This document shows, piece by piece, positions 4,205 to 6,830 of a DNA stretch of 6,830 nucleotides. The translations under genes were made by a program, and so were the position numbers. The stretch comes from Desulfobacteraceae bacterium. GTDB taxonomy: Bacteria; Desulfobacterota; DSM-4660; Desulfatiglandales; Desulfatiglandaceae. Within the stretch, counting starts at the first letter, position 1; every line of letters starts with the position of its first letter. The stretch covers positions 1 through 6,830 of the forward strand of contig JAUWPC010000185.1 of the NCBI GenBank assembly GCA_030611815.1, given 5' to 3'. The notes beneath the pieces are model-generated. The model saw only the letters and a list, made by a program, of their open reading frames with translations, had not been told where the DNA came from and made no database searches.

Positions 4205-6830
4205 GGGCCGGCAAGATCTTATCCAGGACAATGCTGCTCCTAATTTTGTTCGCCTTTTTTGTGCCGGAAATGGTTGCGGCTGAAAAAAAGGAAACGATGG
4301 CAATATTGCCCTTTAAGATTAACGCCCGGAAGCCGCTTGATCATCTCCAGTTAGGCCTGCAGAAAATGCTCTCCTCTCGATTGGAACAGAAGGGCTTTAA
4401 GATGATCAGCCCTAAAAGGATTAACAAATACCCCATTGCCTTTACCCCGGCCATGGAAAGGGCAGAACTCCTCTCCTTGGGAAAAAAACTCGAGGCCGAT
4501 TGGATAGTCATGGGCAGTCTTACTCAGATTGGAAACAAGGCGAGTGTAGACCTGAAAGTGATCGATGTATCCCAAAAGAGACCGCCCTTTTTTATTTTTT
4601 TAGTCTCTGAAGATATTGACGAACTCACGGATACAGTGAAGCGACTCACTGTTAATGTCTATGATCGGGTCATGGGTGTGCCACAGATCGATTCGGTGCA
4701 TGTGGCGGGGAATCGACGCATAGAAAAAGCGGCTATTTTAGCTGTGGTAGACACCAAGGCAGGGGATAGACTTGATTACGACAAACTTGATAAGGATCTC
4801 CGCGATATTTACAAGATGGGTTTTTTTAAAGATGTCAAGACGGAGACTGAGGATGGCCCTTCGGGAAAGGTTGTTACCTTTCACGTGAGCGAGAAACCTT
4901 CTGTTGGCAAGATCGTATTTGAGGGAAATGATGAGATTGATGACGATGACTTGAAAAAGGATTTGGGGATAAACCTTTATTCCATCTTAGATAACAACGA
5001 AATCAGACAGAGTATTAATCGGCTCAAGGAGCTATACCGGGAAAAGGGCTACTACAACGCTGAAATAGAAGAAAAGACCGAACCGCTTCCCAATAACGAG
5101 GTGATGCTGAAATACAAAATCGATGAGCATGATAAGGTGTACATCGAAAAGATTCAATTTGTAGGGAATAAACATTATGATACTGATCAGCTCAAGGACA
5201 TTATGGAAACCAGTGAGTGGTGGTTTCTTTCGTGGATTACCAAGGCCGGAATCTTAGAGAGAAGGAAGCTTGAATTCGATGTTCACAAGATAACCGCATT
5301 TTATCACAACCATGGTTTTATCAAGGCGAAAGTGGGCGAGCCGAAGGTCACCTATGATGATAAGCTCAAAGGCCTTGTCGTTACCATTGATATTGTTGAA
5401 GGGCATCAATATGGGGTCGGCAAGGTTGCGGTCGAGGGGGCTCTAATAGAGCCTGCGGACGAACTCCTCAAGAAAGTCCGTATCGATAAGGAAAAGGTTT
5501 TCAATCGAGAGATTGTGCGGAAGGATATCTTAGCATTGAGAGATGTATATGCTGATCACGGTTACGCCTATGCAGAGGTCAGGCCGATAGTCAAAGAGGA
5601 CAATGAGAAACATCTTGCCGATATTACCTATGATATCTCTAAAGGACCAAAGGTTCGTTTTGAAAGGATTACTATTTCAGGGAACACGGTGACAAGAGAT
5701 AAGGTCATTAGACGTCAATTGAAGGTCATAGAAGGGGAATATTTTAGTGGCAAAAATCTGAAACGAAGCGGTGCAAACCTTAACCGGCTTGGCTTTTTTG
5801 AGGACGTGCAGTTAGAGACGAAAAAGGGAAGCAGCGACGACCTGATGAGGTTGAATGTCAAAGTAAAAGAGAAAGGGACTCGCACCTTCAGCGTAGGCGC
5901 AGGTTACAGCTCTGCCTATTCGGCCTTTGTTACTTTTCAGATAGCGGATGAAAATTTCTTAGGGTACGGACAAAGGCTCCAGGCCAACGCCAGGATTGGT
6001 GGGAAAAACACGGAATTTGATATAAAGTTTTTTGAACCATGGCTCTTTGATACGCGTGTCTCTTTCGGCGCCGATCTCTATACTTGGGATCAGCAGTTCA
6101 GCGACTACTCCAGAGACGCAATGGGAGCCGCTATCAACTTCGGATACCCTCTCGATATCATTGATGAATACACCAGGTTGATGACAAGATATGATTTTGA
6201 CAATTCACGAATTTATGATGTTCAGGCAACCGAAGGACCGATGTACGATATGAGAGGTCGAAATGTAACCAGCAGTGTGTCACTTGCAGTAAAGCGGGAT
6301 AGCAGGGACAAACTCTGGAATACCACGAAAGGATCGATTAACGAAATATCATTTCAATATGCCGGTTTGGGCGGGGATGAAAAATTCAACAAATACCGGG
6401 GCCGGACGACCTGGTTTTTCCCCATGTTCTGGGAGACTGTATTTATGGTGCAGGGGCGAGCAGGCTATATCAAAGACAACGGGAAACTCTCTGTCTTCCA
6501 GAAATTTTTCTTAGGTGGTATCAACACGGTCCGTGGCTATGATTATCAGACTATTTCTCCGCGCGATGCGAACGGATACCTGGTAGGTGGCACCAAGATG
6601 ATGTGTTATAATGTGGAATATCGTTTCCCGCTGCTCAAGGAACAGGGAGTGGTTGGTCTTGTGTTTTTTGATGCCGGTAATGTCTTTGACGATTCGCAGA
6701 GCTGGACCTTTAGCGGAATCAAAAAGTCTGCCGGAGCCGGTATCAGATGGTATTCGCCGATCGGGCCACTTCGTCTTGAGTATGGTTTTAAACTGGATAG
6801 GCAGGGAGATGAATCACCCGGCAAATGGGA
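4195..6830 (+). CDS. bamA: Outer-membrane beta-barrel assembly protein BamA with an extra N-terminal domain (3' end beyond window)
   Basis: BamA is the Omp85 insertase that folds beta-barrel proteins into the outer membrane. 878 codons are present and the frame is open to the right edge. A signal peptide (MRFRAGK, hydrophobic 13-23, likely cleavage VAA-EKK at 29/30) is followed by an extra domain at about 33-156 that begins MAILPF and contains 'LEADWIVMGSL', resembling TolB-N/CsgG-type folds. Five POTRA domains follow at about 162-235, 236-314, 315-406, 407-486 and 487-561, each opening with the hydrophobic-x-(V/F/I)-x-G-N type strand. The barrel runs from about 562 and carries the VRGY motif at 779-782 and 'LVFFDAGNVFDD' and 'GAGIRWYSPIGPLRLEYGF' near the end. 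The final 'SPGKW' implies that about ten residues are missing. The chosen ATG has GGGA 6 nt upstream. An in-frame ATG at 4132 with GGAG 7 nt upstream would add 21 residues and overlap lolD. The ATG at 4231 (Met13) would lose the basic n-region. Confidence 0.93.
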   Translation, partial: MRFRAGKILSRTMLLLILFAFFVPEMVAAEKKETMAILPFKINARKPLDHLQLGLQKMLSSRLEQKGFKMISPKRINKYPIAFTPAMERAELLSLGKKLEADWIVMGSLTQIGNKASVDLKVIDVSQKRPPFFIFLVSEDIDELTDTVKRLTVNVYDRVMGVPQIDSVHVAGNRRIEKAAILAVVDTKAGDRLDYDKLDKDLRDIYKMGFFKDVKTETEDGPSGKVVTFHVSEKPSVGKIVFEGNDEIDDDDLKKDLGINLYSILDNNEIRQSINRLKELYREKGYYNAEIEEKTEPLPNNEVMLKYKIDEHDKVYIEKIQFVGNKHYDTDQLKDIMETSEWWFLSWITKAGILERRKLEFDVHKITAFYHNHGFIKAKVGEPKVTYDDKLKGLVVTIDIVEGHQYGVGKVAVEGALIEPADELLKKVRIDKEKVFNREIVRKDILALRDVYADHGYAYAEVRPIVKEDNEKHLADITYDISKGPKVRFERITISGNTVTRDKVIRRQLKVIEGEYFSGKNLKRSGANLNRLGFFEDVQLETKKGSSDDLMRLNVKVKEKGTRTFSVGAGYSSAYSAFVTFQIADENFLGYGQRLQANARIGGKNTEFDIKFFEPWLFDTRVSFGADLYTWDQQFSDYSRDAMGAAINFGYPLDIIDEYTRLMTRYDFDNSRIYDVQATEGPMYDMRGRNVTSSVSLAVKRDSRDKLWNTTKGSINEISFQYAGLGGDEKFNKYRGRTTWFFPMFWETVFMVQGRAGYIKDNGKLSVFQKFFLGGINTVRGYDYQTISPRDANGYLVGGTKMMCYNVEYRFPLLKEQGVVGLVFFDAGNVFDDSQSWTFSGIKKSAGAGIRWYSPIGPLRLEYGFKLDRQGDESPGKW

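Noticed and set aside
4351..4575. Minus-strand open frame inside the 5' part of bamA
   Set aside because: It is antisense to the continuous signal peptide, extra domain and POTRA reading frame, and shows no domain pattern of its own.
4588..4601. T6-A-T7 run within bamA as a terminator or slippage site
   Set aside because: There is no GC-rich stem before it, and the frame is intact through it (PPFFIFLVSED) into the POTRA domains. It may only be a spot prone to sequencing error.

Overview
The window looks like chromosomal DNA of a Gram-negative bacterium of moderate GC. It most resembles a sulfate-reducing or syntrophic Desulfobacterota (former Deltaproteobacteria). This rests on the gene order lysS - lolC/E - lolD - bamA, on the style of the proteins, and on a four-helix-bundle (23S rRNA IVP/S23-type) gene remnant embedded in short tandem repeats. 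The phylum assignment is inference; no marker RNA is present.

Layout. (1) Positions 1-120, minus strand, hold the first 40 codons of a leftward gene that resembles a CoA-binding-domain acyl-CoA synthetase (NDP-forming type). (2) Positions 121-729 hold no intact gene. They contain a decayed S23/IVP-family gene on the minus strand (469-249, one frameshift, C-terminus missing). It is boxed on both sides by hexanucleotide arrays in inverted orientation (211-252 and 482-511). Beyond that lies a divergent promoter region: a near-consensus leftward promoter (TTGACA-17-TATACT, 582-554) and a weaker rightward candidate (637-665) for the lysS operon. (3) Positions 730-6830 are a tight rightward gene cluster: lysyl-tRNA synthetase (lysS), the lipoprotein-releasing ABC transporter permease (lolC/E type), its ATPase (lolD, overlapping the permease by 8 bp), then bamA, which runs off the right edge roughly ten residues before its expected end.

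How the genes work together. LolC/E plus LolD extract mature lipoproteins from the inner membrane for delivery to the outer membrane. BamA is the beta-barrel insertase of the outer membrane, and its partner subunits are lipoproteins that depend on Lol. The cluster is thus an outer-membrane biogenesis operon led by a tRNA synthetase.

The most interesting observations are: the S23 gene remnant framed by inverted hexamer arrays and lying between a strong promoter and the leftward gene; a C6/G6 tract inside that promoter's spacer; a period-7 tandem repeat at the lolD-bamA junction that folds into a symmetric hairpin over the bamA ribosome-binding site and start codon; an alternative in-frame bamA start overlapping lolD; and a roughly 125-residue TolB/CsgG-like domain between the BamA signal peptide and the POTRA domains. 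I do not see a complete undescribed defence or mobile system. The best candidate for something new is the repeat-framed S23 unit.
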